A stretch of 64,000 bases of DNA from Balanoglossus misakiensis. Its lineage: Eukaryota > Hemichordata. Location of the stretch: contig CM082585.2 in assembly GCA_040954595.2 (NCBI GenBank), forward strand, positions 3,472,001-3,536,000, written 5' to 3'. Made by a program: the position numbers and the translations under genes. Below the pieces are notes generated by a model. That model ran no database searches, was not told the DNA's origin, and saw nothing but the letters and a program-made list of their open reading frames with translations. Positions 32,601-46,279 of this stretch are shown here, piece by piece (the first letter of the stretch is position 1; each line of letters starts with the position of its first letter).

Positions 32601-34399
32601 GAGAAGGGCGGGCGGAAAGCGGTCGTGTGTCTGACCTTCTCCGGCGAGACCTCGCACAATTCCCCGACGAGATAGAAAGGGAACTCGCGGTGTCGTTCAT
32701 TAAGCAGGCGTGGTATATAACGCATAGGGATAGGAGAAGGGCGGGCGGAAAGCCGTCGTGTGTCTGAGCTTCTCCGGCGAGACCTCGCACAAATCCCCGC
32801 CGAGTTAGAAAGGGAACTCGCGGTGTCGTTCATTAAGCAGGCGTGGTATATAACGCATGGGGATAGGAGAAGGGCGGGCGGAAAGCGGTCGAGTGTCTGA
32901 GCTTCTCCGGCGAGTCCTCGCACAAATCCTCGGCGAGTTAGAAAGGGAACTCGCTGTGTCGTTCATTAAGCAGGCGTGGTATATAACGCATAGGGATAGG
33001 AGAAGGGCGGGCGGAAAGCGGTCGTGTGTCTGAGCTTCTCCGGCGAGACCTCGCACAAATCCCCGACGAGTTAGAAAGGGAACTCGTGGTGTCGTTCATT
33101 AAACAGGCGTGGTATATAACGCATAGGGATAGGAGAAGGGCGGGCGGAAAGCGGTCGTGTGTCTGAGCTTCTCCGGCGAGACCTCGCACAAATCCCCGAC
33201 GAGTTAGAAAGGGAACTCGTGGTGTCGTTCATTAAACAGGCGTGGTATATAACGCATAGGGATAGGAGAAGGGCGGGCGGAAAGCGGTCGTGTGTCTGAG
33301 CTTCTCCGGCGAGACCTCGCACAATTCCCCGACGAGATAGAAAGGGAACTCGCGGTGTCGTTCATTAAGCAGGCGTGGTATATAACGCATAGGGATAGGA
33401 GAAGGGCGGGCGGAAAGCCGTCGTGTGTCTGAGCTTCTCCGGCGAGACCTCGCACAAATCCCCGCCGAGTTAGAAAGGGAACTCGCGGTGTCGTTCATTA
33501 AGCAGGCGTGGTATATAACGCATAGGGATAGGAGAAGGGCGGGCGGAAAGCGGTCGTGTGTCTGAGCTTCTCCGGCGAGACCTCGCACAAATCCCCGGTG
33601 AGTTAGAAAGGGAACTCGCAGTGTCGTTCATTAAGCAGGCGTGGTATATAACGCATAGGGATAGGAGAAGGGCGGGCGGAAAGCGGTCGTGTGTCTGAGC
33701 TTCTCCGGCGAGACCTCGCACAAATCCCCGACGAGTTAGAAAGGGAACTCGTGGTGTCGTTCATTAAACAGGCGTGGTATATAACGCATAGGGATAGGAG
33801 AAGGGCGGGCGGAAAGCGGTCGTGTGTCTGAGCTTCTCCGGCGAGACCTCGCACAATTCCCCGACGAGATAGAAAGGGAACTCGCGGTGTCGTTCATTAA
33901 GCAGGCGTGGTATATAACGCATAGGGATAGGAGAAGGGCGGGCGGAAAGCCGTCGTGTGTCTGAGCTTCTCCGGCGAGACCTCGCACAAATCCCCGACGA
34001 GTTAGAAAGGGAACTCGTGGTGTCGTTCATTAAACAGGCGTGGTATATAACGCATAGGGATAGGAGAAGGGCGGGCGGAAAGCGGTCGTGTGTCTGAGCT
34101 TCTCCGGCGAGACCTCGCACAAATCCCCGACGAGTTAGAAAGGGAACTCGTGGTGTCGTTCATTAAACAGGCGTGGTATATAACGCATAGGGATAGGAGA
34201 AGGGCGGGCGGAAAGCGGTCGTGTGTCTGAGCTACCCCGGCGAGACCTCGCACAAATCACGCCGAGTTAGAAAGGGAACTCGCGGTGTCGTTCATTAAGC
34301 AGGCGTGGTATATAACGCATACGGATAGGAGAAGGGCGGGCGGAAAGCGGTCGTGTGTCTGAGCTACCCCGGCGAGACCTCGCACAAATCCCCGCCGAG

Positions 34400-36515
34400 T
34401 TAGAAAGGGAACTCGCGGTGTCGTTCATCAAGCAGGCGTGGTATATAACGCATAGGGATAGGAGAAGGGCGGGCGGAAAGCGGTCGTGTGTCTGAGCTTC
34501 TCCGGCGAGACCTCGCACAAATCCCCGACCAGTTAGAAAGGGAACTCGTGGTGTCGTTCATTAAACAGGCGTGGTATATAACGCATAGGGATAGGAGAAG
34601 GGCGGGCGGAAAGCGGTCGTGTGTCTGAGCTTCCCCGGCGAGACCTCGCACAAATTCCCGACGAGTTAGAAAGGGAACTCGAAGTGTCGTTCATTAAGCA
34701 GGCGTGGTATATAACGCATATGGATAGGAGAATGGCGGAAAGCGGTCGTGTGTCTGAGCTTCCCCGGCGAGACCTCGCACAAATCCCCGACAAGTTAGAA
34801 AAAGAACTCGCAGTGTCGTTCATTAAGCAGGCGTGGAATATAACGCATAGGGATAGGAGAAGGGCGGGCGGAAACGGTCGTGTGTCTGAGCTTCTCCGGC
34901 GAGACCTCGCACAAATCCCCGCCGAGTTAGAAAGGGAACTCGCGGTGTCGTTCATTAATCAGGCGTGGTATATAACGCATAGGGATAGGAGAAGGGCGGG
35001 CGGAAAGCGGTCGTGTGTCTGAGCTTCTCCGGCGAGACCTCGCACAAATCCCCGGCGAGTTAGAAAGGGAACTCGCAGTGTCGTTCATTAAGCAGGCGTG
35101 GTATATAACGCATAGGGATAGGAGAAGGGCGGGCGGAAAGCCGTCGTGTGTCTGAGCTTCTCCGGCGAGACCTCGCACAAATCCCCGCCGAGTTAGAAAG
35201 GGAACTCGCGGTGTCGTTCATTAAGCAGGCGTGGTATATAACGCATAGGGATAGGAGAAGGGCGGGCGGAAAGCGGTCGTGTGTCTGAGCTTCTCCGGCG
35301 AGACCTCGCACAAATCCCCGCCGAGTTAGAAAGGGAACTCGCGGTGTCGTTCATTAAGCAGGCGTGGTATATAACGCATAGGGATAGGAGAAGGGCGGGC
35401 GGAAAGCGGTCGTGTGTCTGAGCTACCCCGGCGAGACCTCGCACAAATCACGCCGAGTTAGAAAGGGAACTCGCGGTGTCGTTCATCAAGCAGGCGTGGT
35501 ATATAACGCATAGGGATAGGAGAAGGGCGGGCGGAAAGCGGTCGTGTGTCTGAGCTTCTCCGGCGAGACCTCGCACAAATCCCCGACCAGTTAGAAAGGG
35601 AACTCGTGGTGTCGTTCATTAAACAGGCGTGGTATATAACGCATAGGGATAGGAGAAGGGCGGGCGGAAAGCGGTCGTGTGTCTGAGCTTCCCCGGCGAG
35701 ACCTCGCACAAATTCCCGACGAGTTAGAAAGGGAACTCGAGGTGTCGTTCATTAAGCAGGCGTGGTATATAACGCATATGGATAGGAGAATGGCGGAAAG
35801 CGGTCGTGTGTCTGAGCTTCCCCGGCGAGACCTCGCACAAATCCCCGACAAGTTAGAAAAAGAACTCGCAGTGTCGTTCATTAAGCAGGCGTGGAATATA
35901 ACGCATAGGGATAGGAGAAGGGCGGGCGGAAACGGTCGTGTGTCTGAGCTTCTCCGGCGAGACCTCGCACAAATCCCCGCCGAGTTAGAAAGGGAACTCG
36001 CGGTGTCGTTCATTAATCAGGCGTGGTATATAACGCATAGGGATAGGAGAAGGGCGGGCGGAAAGCGGTCGTGTGTCTGAGCTTCTCCGGCGAGACCTCG
36101 CACAAATCCCCGGCGAGTTAGAAAGGGAACTCGCAGTGTCGTTCATTAAGCAGGCGTGGTATATAACGCATAGGGATAGGAGAAGGGGTGGGCGGAAAGC
36201 CGTCGTGTGTCTGAGCTTCTCCGGCGAGACCTCGCACAAATCCCCGCCGAGTTAGAAAGGGAACTCGCGGTGTCGTTCATTAAGCAGGCGTGGTATATAA
36301 CGCATAGGGATAGGAGAAGGGCGGGCGGAAAGCGGTCGTGTGTCTGAGCTTCTCCGGCGAGACCTCGCACAAATCCCCGGCGAGTTAGAAAGGGAACTCG
36401 CGGTGTCGTTCATTAAGCAGGCGTGGTATATAACGCATAGGGATAGGAGAAGGGCGGGCGGAAAGCGGTCGTGTGTCTGAGCTTCTCCGGCGAGACCTCG
36501 CACAAATCCCCGACG
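34400..36515 (+). repeat. Nested 1,058-bp higher-order repeat, two copies
   Basis: Positions 34,400-35,457 repeat at 35,458-36,515 (offset 1,058: 34,621 matches 35,679). 1,058 equals eight monomers minus six bases, accounted for by one 129-bp monomer and two 132-bp monomers. The same pair recurs in the second large block at 43,539-45,654 (43,760 matches 44,818). The nested duplication therefore pre-dates the 9-kb one. Confidence 0.8.
34621..35022 (+). repeat. In-phase triple monomer with a 133-codon open frame (example; nine copies)
   Basis: A 129-bp monomer is followed by a 132-bp and a 133-bp monomer. Because 129 and 132 are multiples of three, one plus-strand frame crosses three monomers and reads a three-fold repeated unit (SELPRRDLAQIPDELERELE, then VSFIKQAWYITH, and so on) before a stop in the third. 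The same structure occurs at 35,679, 43,760, 44,818, 46,410, 53,799, 54,725, 57,104 and 59,354. The frame begins at GTG and not ATG, and the minus strand is open for 140-170 codons at the same places. I read this as a by-product of indels and do not annotate it as a gene. Confidence 0.8.
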
Positions 36516-38534
36516 AGTTAGAAAGGGAACTCGTGGTGTCGTTCATTAAACAGGCGTGGTATATAACGCATAGGGATAGGAGAAGGGCGGGCGGAAAGCG
36601 GTCGTGTGTCTGAGCTTCTCCGGCGAGACCTCGCACAAATCCCCGGCGAGTTAGAAAGGGAACTCGCGGTGTCGTTCATTAAGCAGGCGTGGTATATAAC
36701 GCATAGGGATAGGAGAAGGGCGGGCGGAAAGCGGTCGTGTGTCTGAGCTACCCCGGCGAGACCTCGCACAAATCCCCGCCGAGTTAGAAAGGGAACTCAC
36801 GGTGTCGTTCATCAAGCAGGCGTGGTATATAACGCATAGGGATAGGAGAAGGGCGGGCGGAAAGCGGTCGTGTGTCTGAGCTTCTCCGGCGAGACCTCGC
36901 ACAAATCCCCGCCGAGTTAGAAAGGGAACTCGCGGTGTCGTTCATTAAGCAGGCGTGGTATATAACGCATAGGGATAGGAGAAGGGCGGGCGGAAAGCGG
37001 TCGTGTGTCTGAGCTACCCCGGCGAGACCTCGCACAAATCCCCGCCGAGTTAGAAAGGGAACTCGCGGTGTCGTTCATCAAGCAGGCGTGGTATATAACG
37101 CATAGGGATAGGAGAAGGGCGGGCGGAAAGCGGTCGTGTGTCTGACCTTCTCCGGCGAGACCTCGCACAATTCCCCGACGAGATAGAAAGGGAACTCGCG
37201 GTGTCGTTCATTAAGCAGGCGTGGTATATAACGCATAGGGATAGGAGAAGGGCGGGCGGAAAGCGGTCGTGTGTCTGAGCTACCCCGGCGAGACCTCGCA
37301 CAAATCACGCCGAGTTAGAAAGGGAACTCGTGGTGTCGTTCATTAAACAGGCGTGGAATATAACGCATAGGGATAGGAGAAGGGCGGGCGGAAAGCGGTC
37401 GTGTGTCTGAGCTTCTCCGGCGAGACCTCGCACAAATCCCCGCCGAGTTAGAAAGGGAACTCGCGGTGTCGTTCATTAAGCAGGCGTGGTATATAACGCA
37501 TAGGGATAGGAGAAGGGCGGGCGGAAAGCGGTCGTGTGTCTGAGCTACCCCGGCGAGACCTCGCACAAATCCCCGACGAGTTAGAAAGGGAACTCGCAGT
37601 GTCGTTCATTAAGCAGGCGTGGTATATAACGCATAGGGATAGGAGAAGGGCGGGCGGAAAGCCGTCGTGTGTCTCAGCTTCTCCGGCGAGACCTCGCACA
37701 AATCCCCGCCGAGTTAGAAAGGGAACTCGCTGTGTCGTTCATATAACGTATAGGGATAGGAGAACGGCGGGCGGAAAGCGGTCGTGTGTCTGAGCTTCTC
37801 CGGCGAGACCTCGCACAATTCCCCGACGAGATAGAAAGGGAACTCGCGGTGTCGTTCATTAAGCAGGCGTGGTATATAACGCATAGGGATAGGAGAAGGG
37901 CGGGCGGAAAGCGGTCGTGTGTCTGAGCTTCTCCGGCGAGACCTCGCACAAATCCCCGACGAGTTAGAAAGGGAACTCGTGGTGTCGTTCATTAAACAGG
38001 CGTGGTATATAACGCATAGGGATAGGAGAAGGGCGGGCGGAAAGCGGTCGTGTGTCTGAGCTTCTCCGGCGAGACCTCGCACAATTCCCCGACGAGATAG
38101 AAAGGGAACTCGCGGTGTCGTTCATTAAGCAGGCGTGGTATATAACGCATAGGGATAGGAGAAGGGCGGGCGGAAAGCCGTCGTGTGTCTGAGCTTCTCC
38201 GGCGAGACCTCGCACAAATCCCCGCCGAGTTAGAAAGGGAACTCGCGGTGTCGTTCATTAAGCAGGCGTGGTATATAACGCATAGGGATAGGAGAAGGGC
38301 GGGCGGAAAGCGGTCGTGTGTCTGAGCTTCTCCGGCGAGACCTCGCACAAATCCCCGGTGAGTTAGAAAGGGAACTCGCAGTGTCGTTCATTAAGCAGGC
38401 GTGGTATATAACGCATAGGGATAGGAGAAGGGCGGACGGAAAGCGGTCGTGTGTCTGAGCTTCTCCGGCGAGACCTCGCACAATTCCCCGACGAGATAGA
38501 AAGGGAACTCGCGGTGTCGTTCATTAAGCAGGCG

Positions 38535-38550
38535 TGGTATATAACGCATA
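38535..38550 (+). other. Paralogous empty site of the transposon insertion, copy 2
   Basis: This is the same uninterrupted site in the second 9-kb block, exactly 8,873 bp after the first empty site. The GGGCGGACGG marker is again one monomer upstream (near 38,433). Confidence 0.85.
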
Positions 38551-41500
38551 GGGATAGGAGAAGGGCGGGCGGAAAGCCGTCGTGTGTCTGAGCTTCTCCG
38601 GCGAGACCTCGCACAAATCCCCGACGAGTTAGAAAGGGAACTCGTGGTGTCGTTCATTAAACAGGCGTGGTATATAACGCATAGGGATAGGAGAAGGGCG
38701 GGCGGAAAGCGGTCGTGTGTCTGAGCTTCTCCGGCGAGACCTCGCACAAATCCCCGACGAGTTAGAAAGGGAACTCGTGGTGTCGTTCATTAAACAGGCG
38801 TGGTATATAACGCATAGGGATAGGAGAAGGGCGGGCGGAAAGCGGTCGTGTGTCTGAGCTACCCCGGCGAGACCTCGCACAAATCACGCCGAGTTAGAAA
38901 GGGAACTCGTGGTGTCGTTCATTAAACAGGCGTGGAATATAACGCATAGGGATAGGAGAAGGGCGGGCGGAAAGCGGTCGTGTGTCTGAGCTTCTCCGGC
39001 GAGACCTCGCACAAATCCCCGCCGAGTTAGAAAGGGAACTCGCGGTGTCGTTCATTAAGCAGGCGTGGTATATAACGCATAGGGATAGGAGAAGGGCGGG
39101 CGGAAAGCGGTCGTGTGTCTGAGCTACCCCGGCGAGACCTCGCACAAATCCCCGCCGAGTTAGAAAGGGAACTCGCGGTGTCGTTCATCAAGCAGGCGTG
39201 GTATATAACGCATAGGGATAGGAGAAGGGCGGGCGGAAAGCGGTCGTGTGTCTGAGCTTCTCCGGCGAGACCTCGCACAAATCACCGACGAGTTAGAAAG
39301 GGAACTCGTGGTGTCGTTCATTAAACAGGCGTGGTATATAACGCATAGGGATAGGAGAAGGGCGGGCGGAAAGCGGTCGTGTGTCTGAGCTTCCCCGGCG
39401 AGACCTCGCACAAATCCCCGACGAGTTAGAAAGGGAACTCGCTGTGTCGTTCATTAAGCAGGCGTGGTATATAACTCATAGGGATAGGAGAATGGCGGAA
39501 AGCGGTCGTGTGTCTGAGCTTCCCCGGCGAGACCTCGCACAAATCCCTGCCGAGTTAGAAAGGGAACTCGCGGTGTCGTTCATTAAGCAGGCGTGGTATA
39601 TAACGCATAGGGATAGGAGAAGGGCGGGCGGAAAGCCGTCGTGTGTCTGAGCTTCTCCGGCGAGACCTCGCACAAATCCCCGACGAGTTAGAAAGGGAAC
39701 TCGTGGTGTCGTTCATTAAACAGGCGTGGTATATAACGCATAGGGATAGGAGAAGGGCGGGCGGAAAGCGGTCGTGTGTCTGAGCTTCTCCGGCGAGACC
39801 TCGCACAAATCCCCGACGAGTTAGAAAGGGAACTCGTGGTGTCGTTCATTAAACAGGCGTGGTATATAACGCATAGGGATAGGAGAAGGGCGGGCGGAAA
39901 GTGGTCGTGTGTCTGAGCTACCCCGGCGAGACCTCGCACAAATCACGCCGAGTTAGAAAGGGAACTCGTGGTGTCGTTCATTAAACAGGCGTGGAATATA
40001 ACGCATAGGGATAGGAGAAGGGCGGGCGGAAAGCGGTCGTGTGTCTGAGCTTCTCCGGCGAGACCTCGCACAAATCCCCGCCGAGTTAGAAAGGGAACTC
40101 GCGGTGTCGTTCATTAAGCAGGCGTGGTATATAACGCATAGGGATAGGAGAAGGGCGGGCGGAAAGCGGTCGTGTGTCTGAGCTACCCCGGCGAGACCTC
40201 GCACAAATCCCCGCCGAGTTAGAAAGGGAACTCGCGGTGTCGTTCATCAAGCAGGCGTGGTATATAACGCATAGGGATAGGAGAAGGGCGGGCGGAAAGC
40301 GGTCGTGTGTCTGAGCTTCTCCGGCGAGACCTCGCACAAATCACCGACGAGTTAGAAAGGGAACTCGTGGTGTCGTTCATTAAACAGGCGTGGTATATAA
40401 CGCATAGGGATAGGAGAAGGGCGGGCGGAAAGCGGTCGTGTGTCTGAGCTTCCCCGGCGAGACCTCGCACAAATCCCCGACGAGTTAGAAAGGGAACTCG
40501 CTGTGTCGTTCATTAAGCAGGCGTGGTATATAACTCATAGGGATAGGAGAATGGCGGAAAGCGGTCGTGTGTCTGAGCTTCCCCGGCGAGACCTCGCACA
40601 AATCCCCGACAAGTTAGAAAGGGAACTCGTGGTGTCGTTCATTAAACAGGCGTGGTATATAACGCTTAGGGATAGGAGAAGGGCGGGCGGAAAGCGGTCG
40701 TGTGTCTGAGCTTCTCCGGCGAGACCTCGCACAAATCCCCGCCGAGTTAGAAAGGGAACTCGCGGTGTCGTTCATTAAGCAGGCGTGGTATATAACGCAT
40801 GGGGATAGGAGAAGGGCGGGCGGAAAGCGTTCGTGTGTCTGAGCTTCTCCGGCGAGACCTCGCACAATTCCCCGACGAGATAGAAAGGGAACTCGCGGTG
40901 TCGTTCATTAAGCAGGCGTGGTATATAACGCATAGGGATAGGAGAAGGGCGGGCGGAAAGCGGTCGTGTGTCTGAGCTTCTCCGGCGTGACCTCGCACAA
41001 ATCCCCGCCGAGTTAGAAAGGGAACTCGCGGTGTCGTTCATTAAGCAGGCGTGGTATATAACGCATAGGGATAGGAGAAGGGCGGGCGGAAAGCGGTCGT
41101 GTGTCTGAGCTTCTCCGGCGAGACCTCGCACAAATCCCCGGCGAGTTAGAAAGGGAACTCGCAGTGTCGTTCATTAAGCAGGCGTGGTATATAACGCATA
41201 GGGATAGGAGAAGGGCGGGCGGAAAGCCGTCGTGTGTCTGAGCTTCTCCGGCGAGACCTCGCACAAATCCCCGACGAGTTAGAAAGAGAACTCGCAGTGT
41301 CGTTCATTAAGCAGGCGTGGTATATAACGCATAGGGATAGGAGAAGGGCGGGCGGAAAGCGGTCGTGTGTCTGAGCTTCTCCGGCGAGACCTCGCACAAA
41401 TCCCCGCCGAGTTAGAAAGGGAACTCGCGGTGTCGTTCATTAAGCAGGCGTGGTATATAACGCATAGGGATAGGAGAAGGGCGGGCGGAAAGCGGTCGTG

Positions 41501-43538
41501 TGTCTGAGCTTCTCCGGCGAGACCTCGCACAAATCCCCGGCGAGTTAGAAAGGGAACTCGCAGTGTCGTTCATTAAGCAGGCGTGGTATATAACGCATAG
41601 GGATAGGAGAAGGGCGGGCGGAAAGCGGTCGTGTGTCTGACCTTCTCCGGCGAGACCTCGCACAATTCCCCGACGAGATAGAAAGGGAACTCGCGGTGTC
41701 GTTCATTAAGCAGGCGTGGTATATAACGCATAGGGATAGGAGAAGGGCGGGCGGAAAGCCGTCGTGTGTCTGAGCTTCTCCGGCGAGACCTCGCACAAAT
41801 CCCCGCCGAGTTAGAAAGGGAACTCGCGGTGTCGTTCATTAAGCAGGCGTGGTATATAACGCATGGGGATAGGAGAAGGGCGGGCGGAAAGCGGTCGAGT
41901 GTCTGAGCTTCTCCGGCGAGTCCTCGCACAAATCCTCGGCGAGTTAGAAAGGGAACTCGCTGTGTCGTTCATTAAGCAGGCGTGGTATATAACGCATAGG
42001 GATAGGAGAAGGGCGGGCGGAAAGCGGTCGTGTGTCTGAGCTTCTCCGGCGAGACCTCGCACAAATCCCCGACGAGTTAGAAAGGGAACTCGTGGTGTCG
42101 TTCATTAAACAGGCGTGGTATATAACGCATAGGGATAGGAGAAGGGCGGGCGGAAAGCGGTCGTGTGTCTGAGCTTCTCCGGCGAGACCTCGCACAAATC
42201 CCCGACGAGTTAGAAAGGGAACTCGTGGTGTCGTTCATTAAACAGGCGTGGTATATAACGCATAGGGATAGGAGAAGGGCGGGCGGAAAGCGGTCGTGTG
42301 TCTGAGCTTCTCCGGCGAGACCTCGCACAATTCCCCGACGAGATAGAAAGGGAACTCGCGGTGTCGTTCATTAAGCAGGCGTGGTATATAACGCATAGGG
42401 ATAGGAGAAGGGCGGGCGGAAAGCCGTCGTGTGTCTGAGCTTCTCCGGCGAGACCTCGCACAAATCCCCGCCGAGTTAGAAAGGGAACTCGCGGTGTCGT
42501 TCATTAATCAGGCGTGGTATATAACGCATAGGGATAGGAGAAGGGCGGGCGGAAAGCGGTCGTGTGTCTGAGCTTCTCCGGCGAGACCTCGCACAAATCC
42601 CCGGTGAGTTAGAAAGGGAACTCGCAGTGTCGTTCATTAAGCAGGCGTGGTATATAACGCATAGGGATAGGAGAAGGGCGGGCGGAAAGCGGTCGTGTGT
42701 CTGAGCTTCTCCGGCGAGACCTCGCACAAATCCCCGACGAGTTAGAAAGGGAACTCGTGGTGTCGTTCATTAAACAGGCGTGGTATATAACGCATAGGGA
42801 TAGGAGAAGGGCGGGCGGAAAGCGGTCGTGTGTCTGAGCTTCTCCGGCGAGACCTCGCACAAATCCCCGACGAGTTAGAAAGGGAACTCGTGGTGTCGTT
42901 CATTAAACAGGCGTGGTATATAACGCATAGGGATAGGAGAAGGGCGGGCGGAAAGCGGTCGTGTGTCTGAGCTTCTCCGGCGAGACCTCGCACAATTCCC
43001 CGACGAGATAGAAAGGGAACTCGCGGTGTCGTTCATTAAGCAGGCGTGGTATATAACGCATAGGGATAGGAGAAGGGCGGGCGGAAAGCCGTCGTGTGTC
43101 TGAGCTTCTCCGGCGAGACCTCGCACAAATCCCCGACGAGTTAGAAAGGGAACTCGTGGTGTCGTTCATTAAACAGGCGTGGTATATAACGCATAGGGAT
43201 AGGAGAAGGGCGGGCGGAAAGCGGTCGTGTGTCTGAGCTTCTCCGGCGAGACCTCGCACAAATCCCCGACGAGTTAGAAAGGGAACTCGTGGTGTCGTTC
43301 ATTAAACAGGCGTGGTATATAACGCATAGGGATAGGAGAAGGGCGGGCGGAAAGCGGTCGTGTGTCTGAGCTACCCCGGCGAGACCTCGCACAAATCACG
43401 CCGAGTTAGAAAGGGAACTCGCGGTGTCGTTCATTAAGCAGGCGTGGTATATAACGCATACGGATAGGAGAAGGGCGGGCGGAAAGCGGTCGTGTGTCTG
43501 AGCTACCCCGGCGAGACCTCGCACAAATCCCCGCCGAG

Positions 43539-45654
43539 TTAGAAAGGGAACTCGCGGTGTCGTTCATCAAGCAGGCGTGGTATATAACGCATAGGGATAG
43601 GAGAAGGGCGGGCGGAAAGCGGTCGTGTGTCTGAGCTTCTCCGGCGAGACCTCGCACAAATCCCCGACCAGTTAGAAAGGGAACTCGTGGTGTCGTTCAT
43701 TAAACAGGCGTGGTATATAACGCATAGGGATAGGAGAAGGGCGGGCGGAAAGCGGTCGTGTGTCTGAGCTTCCCCGGCGAGACCTCGCACAAATTCCCGA
43801 CGAGTTAGAAAGGGAACTCGAAGTGTCGTTCATTAAGCAGGCGTGGTATATAACGCATATGGATAGGAGAATGGCGGAAAGCGGTCGTGTGTCTGAGCTT
43901 CCCCGGCGAGACCTCGCACAAATCCCCGACAAGTTAGAAAAAGAACTCGCAGTGTCGTTCATTAAGCAGGCGTGGAATATAACGCATAGGGATAGGAGAA
44001 GGGCGGGCGGAAACGGTCGTGTGTCTGAGCTTCTCCGGCGAGACCTCGCACAAATCCCCGCCGAGTTAGAAAGGGAACTCGCGGTGTCGTTCATTAATCA
44101 GGCGTGGTATATAACGCATAGGGATAGGAGAAGGGCGGGCGGAAAGCGGTCGTGTGTCTGAGCTTCTCCGGCGAGACCTCGCACAAATCCCCGGCGAGTT
44201 AGAAAGGGAACTCGCAGTGTCGTTCATTAAGCAGGCGTGGTATATAACGCATAGGGATAGGAGAAGGGCGGGCGGAAAGCCGTCGTGTGTCTGAGCTTCT
44301 CCGGCGAGACCTCGCACAAATCCCCGCCGAGTTAGAAAGGGAACTCGCGGTGTCGTTCATTAAGCAGGCGTGGTATATAACGCATAGGGATAGGAGAAGG
44401 GCGGGCGGAAAGCGGTCGTGTGTCTGAGCTTCTCCGGCGAGACCTCGCACAAATCCCCGCCGAGTTAGAAAGGGAACTCGCGGTGTCGTTCATTAAGCAG
44501 GCGTGGTATATAACGCATAGGGATAGGAGAAGGGCGGGCGGAAAGCGGTCGTGTGTCTGAGCTACCCCGGCGAGACCTCGCACAAATCACGCCGAGTTAG
44601 AAAGGGAACTCGCGGTGTCGTTCATCAAGCAGGCGTGGTATATAACGCATAGGGATAGGAGAAGGGCGGGCGGAAAGCGGTCGTGTGTCTGAGCTTCTCC
44701 GGCGAGACCTCGCACAAATCCCCGACCAGTTAGAAAGGGAACTCGTGGTGTCGTTCATTAAACAGGCGTGGTATATAACGCATAGGGATAGGAGAAGGGC
44801 GGGCGGAAAGCGGTCGTGTGTCTGAGCTTCCCCGGCGAGACCTCGCACAAATTCCCGACGAGTTAGAAAGGGAACTCGAGGTGTCGTTCATTAAGCAGGC
44901 GTGGTATATAACGCATATGGATAGGAGAATGGCGGAAAGCGGTCGTGTGTCTGAGCTTCCCCGGCGAGACCTCGCACAAATCCCCGACAAGTTAGAAAAA
45001 GAACTCGCAGTGTCGTTCATTAAGCAGGCGTGGAATATAACGCATAGGGATAGGAGAAGGGCGGGCGGAAACGGTCGTGTGTCTGAGCTTCTCCGGCGAG
45101 ACCTCGCACAAATCCCCGCCGAGTTAGAAAGGGAACTCGCGGTGTCGTTCATTAATCAGGCGTGGTATATAACGCATAGGGATAGGAGAAGGGCGGGCGG
45201 AAAGCGGTCGTGTGTCTGAGCTTCTCCGGCGAGACCTCGCACAAATCCCCGGCGAGTTAGAAAGGGAACTCGCAGTGTCGTTCATTAAGCAGGCGTGGTA
45301 TATAACGCATAGGGATAGGAGAAGGGGTGGGCGGAAAGCCGTCGTGTGTCTGAGCTTCTCCGGCGAGACCTCGCACAAATCCCCGCCGAGTTAGAAAGGG
45401 AACTCGCGGTGTCGTTCATTAAGCAGGCGTGGTATATAACGCATAGGGATAGGAGAAGGGCGGGCGGAAAGCGGTCGTGTGTCTGAGCTTCTCCGGCGAG
45501 ACCTCGCACAAATCCCCGGCGAGTTAGAAAGGGAACTCGCGGTGTCGTTCATTAAGCAGGCGTGGTATATAACGCATAGGGATAGGAGAAGGGCGGGCGG
45601 AAAGCGGTCGTGTGTCTGAGCTTCTCCGGCGAGACCTCGCACAAATCCCCGACG
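43539..45654 (+). repeat. Nested 1,058-bp higher-order repeat inside block copy 2
   Basis: Second occurrence of the two-copy 1,058-bp unit, at an offset of 9,139 bp from 34,400-36,515. The unit holds the GACCAGTT, CATATGGATAGG, GAAAAAGAACTC and CATTAATCAGG private variants in the same order in each copy. Confidence 0.8.
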
Positions 45655-46279
45655 AGTTAGAAAGGGAACTCGTGGTGTCGTTCATTAAACAGGCGTGGTA
45701 TATAACGCATAGGGATAGGAGAAGGGCGGGCGGAAAGCGGTCGTGTGTCTGAGCTTCTCCGGCGAGACCTCGCACAAATCCCCGGCGAGTTAGAAAGGGA
45801 ACTCGCGGTGTCGTTCATTAAGCAGGCGTGGTATATAACGCATAGGGATAGGAGAAGGGCGGGCGGAAAGCGGTCGTGTGTCTGAGCTACCCCGGCGAGA
45901 CCTCGCACAAATCCCCGCCGAGTTAGAAAGGGAACTCACGGTGTCGTTCATCAAGCAGGCGTGGTATATAACGCATAGGGATAGGAGAAGGGCGGGCGGA
46001 AAGCGGTCGTGTGTCTGAGCTTCTCCGGCGAGACCTCGCACAAATCCCCGCCGAGTTAGAAAGGGAACTCGCGGTGTCGTTCATTAAGCAGGCGTGGTAT
46101 ATAACGCATAGGGATAGGAGAAGGGCGGGCGGAAAGCGGTCGTGTGTCTGAGCTACCCCGGCGAGACCTCGCACAAATCCCCGCCGAGTTAGAAAGGGAA
46201 CTCGCGGTGTCGTTCATCAAGCAGGCGTGGTATATAACGCATAGGGATAGGAGAAGGGCGGGCGGAAAGCGGTCGTGTG

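Larger units (their letters stand above)
28430..37140 (+). repeat. Large tandem higher-order block, copy 1 (about 8.7 kb)
   Basis: The monomer order and private variants of this segment are repeated directly downstream. The offset is 8,873 bp from 28,442 (37,315) to about 31.4 kb, then 9,006 to about 33.7 kb, then 9,139 to the end (34,621 matches 43,760; 36,784 matches 45,923). The steps of 133 mean that copy 2 carries two extra monomers. Shared private variants include AACTCATAGGG near 30,602 and 39,475, and GGGGTGGGCGG near 36,186 and 45,325. Coordinates are approximate to one monomer. Confidence 0.85.
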
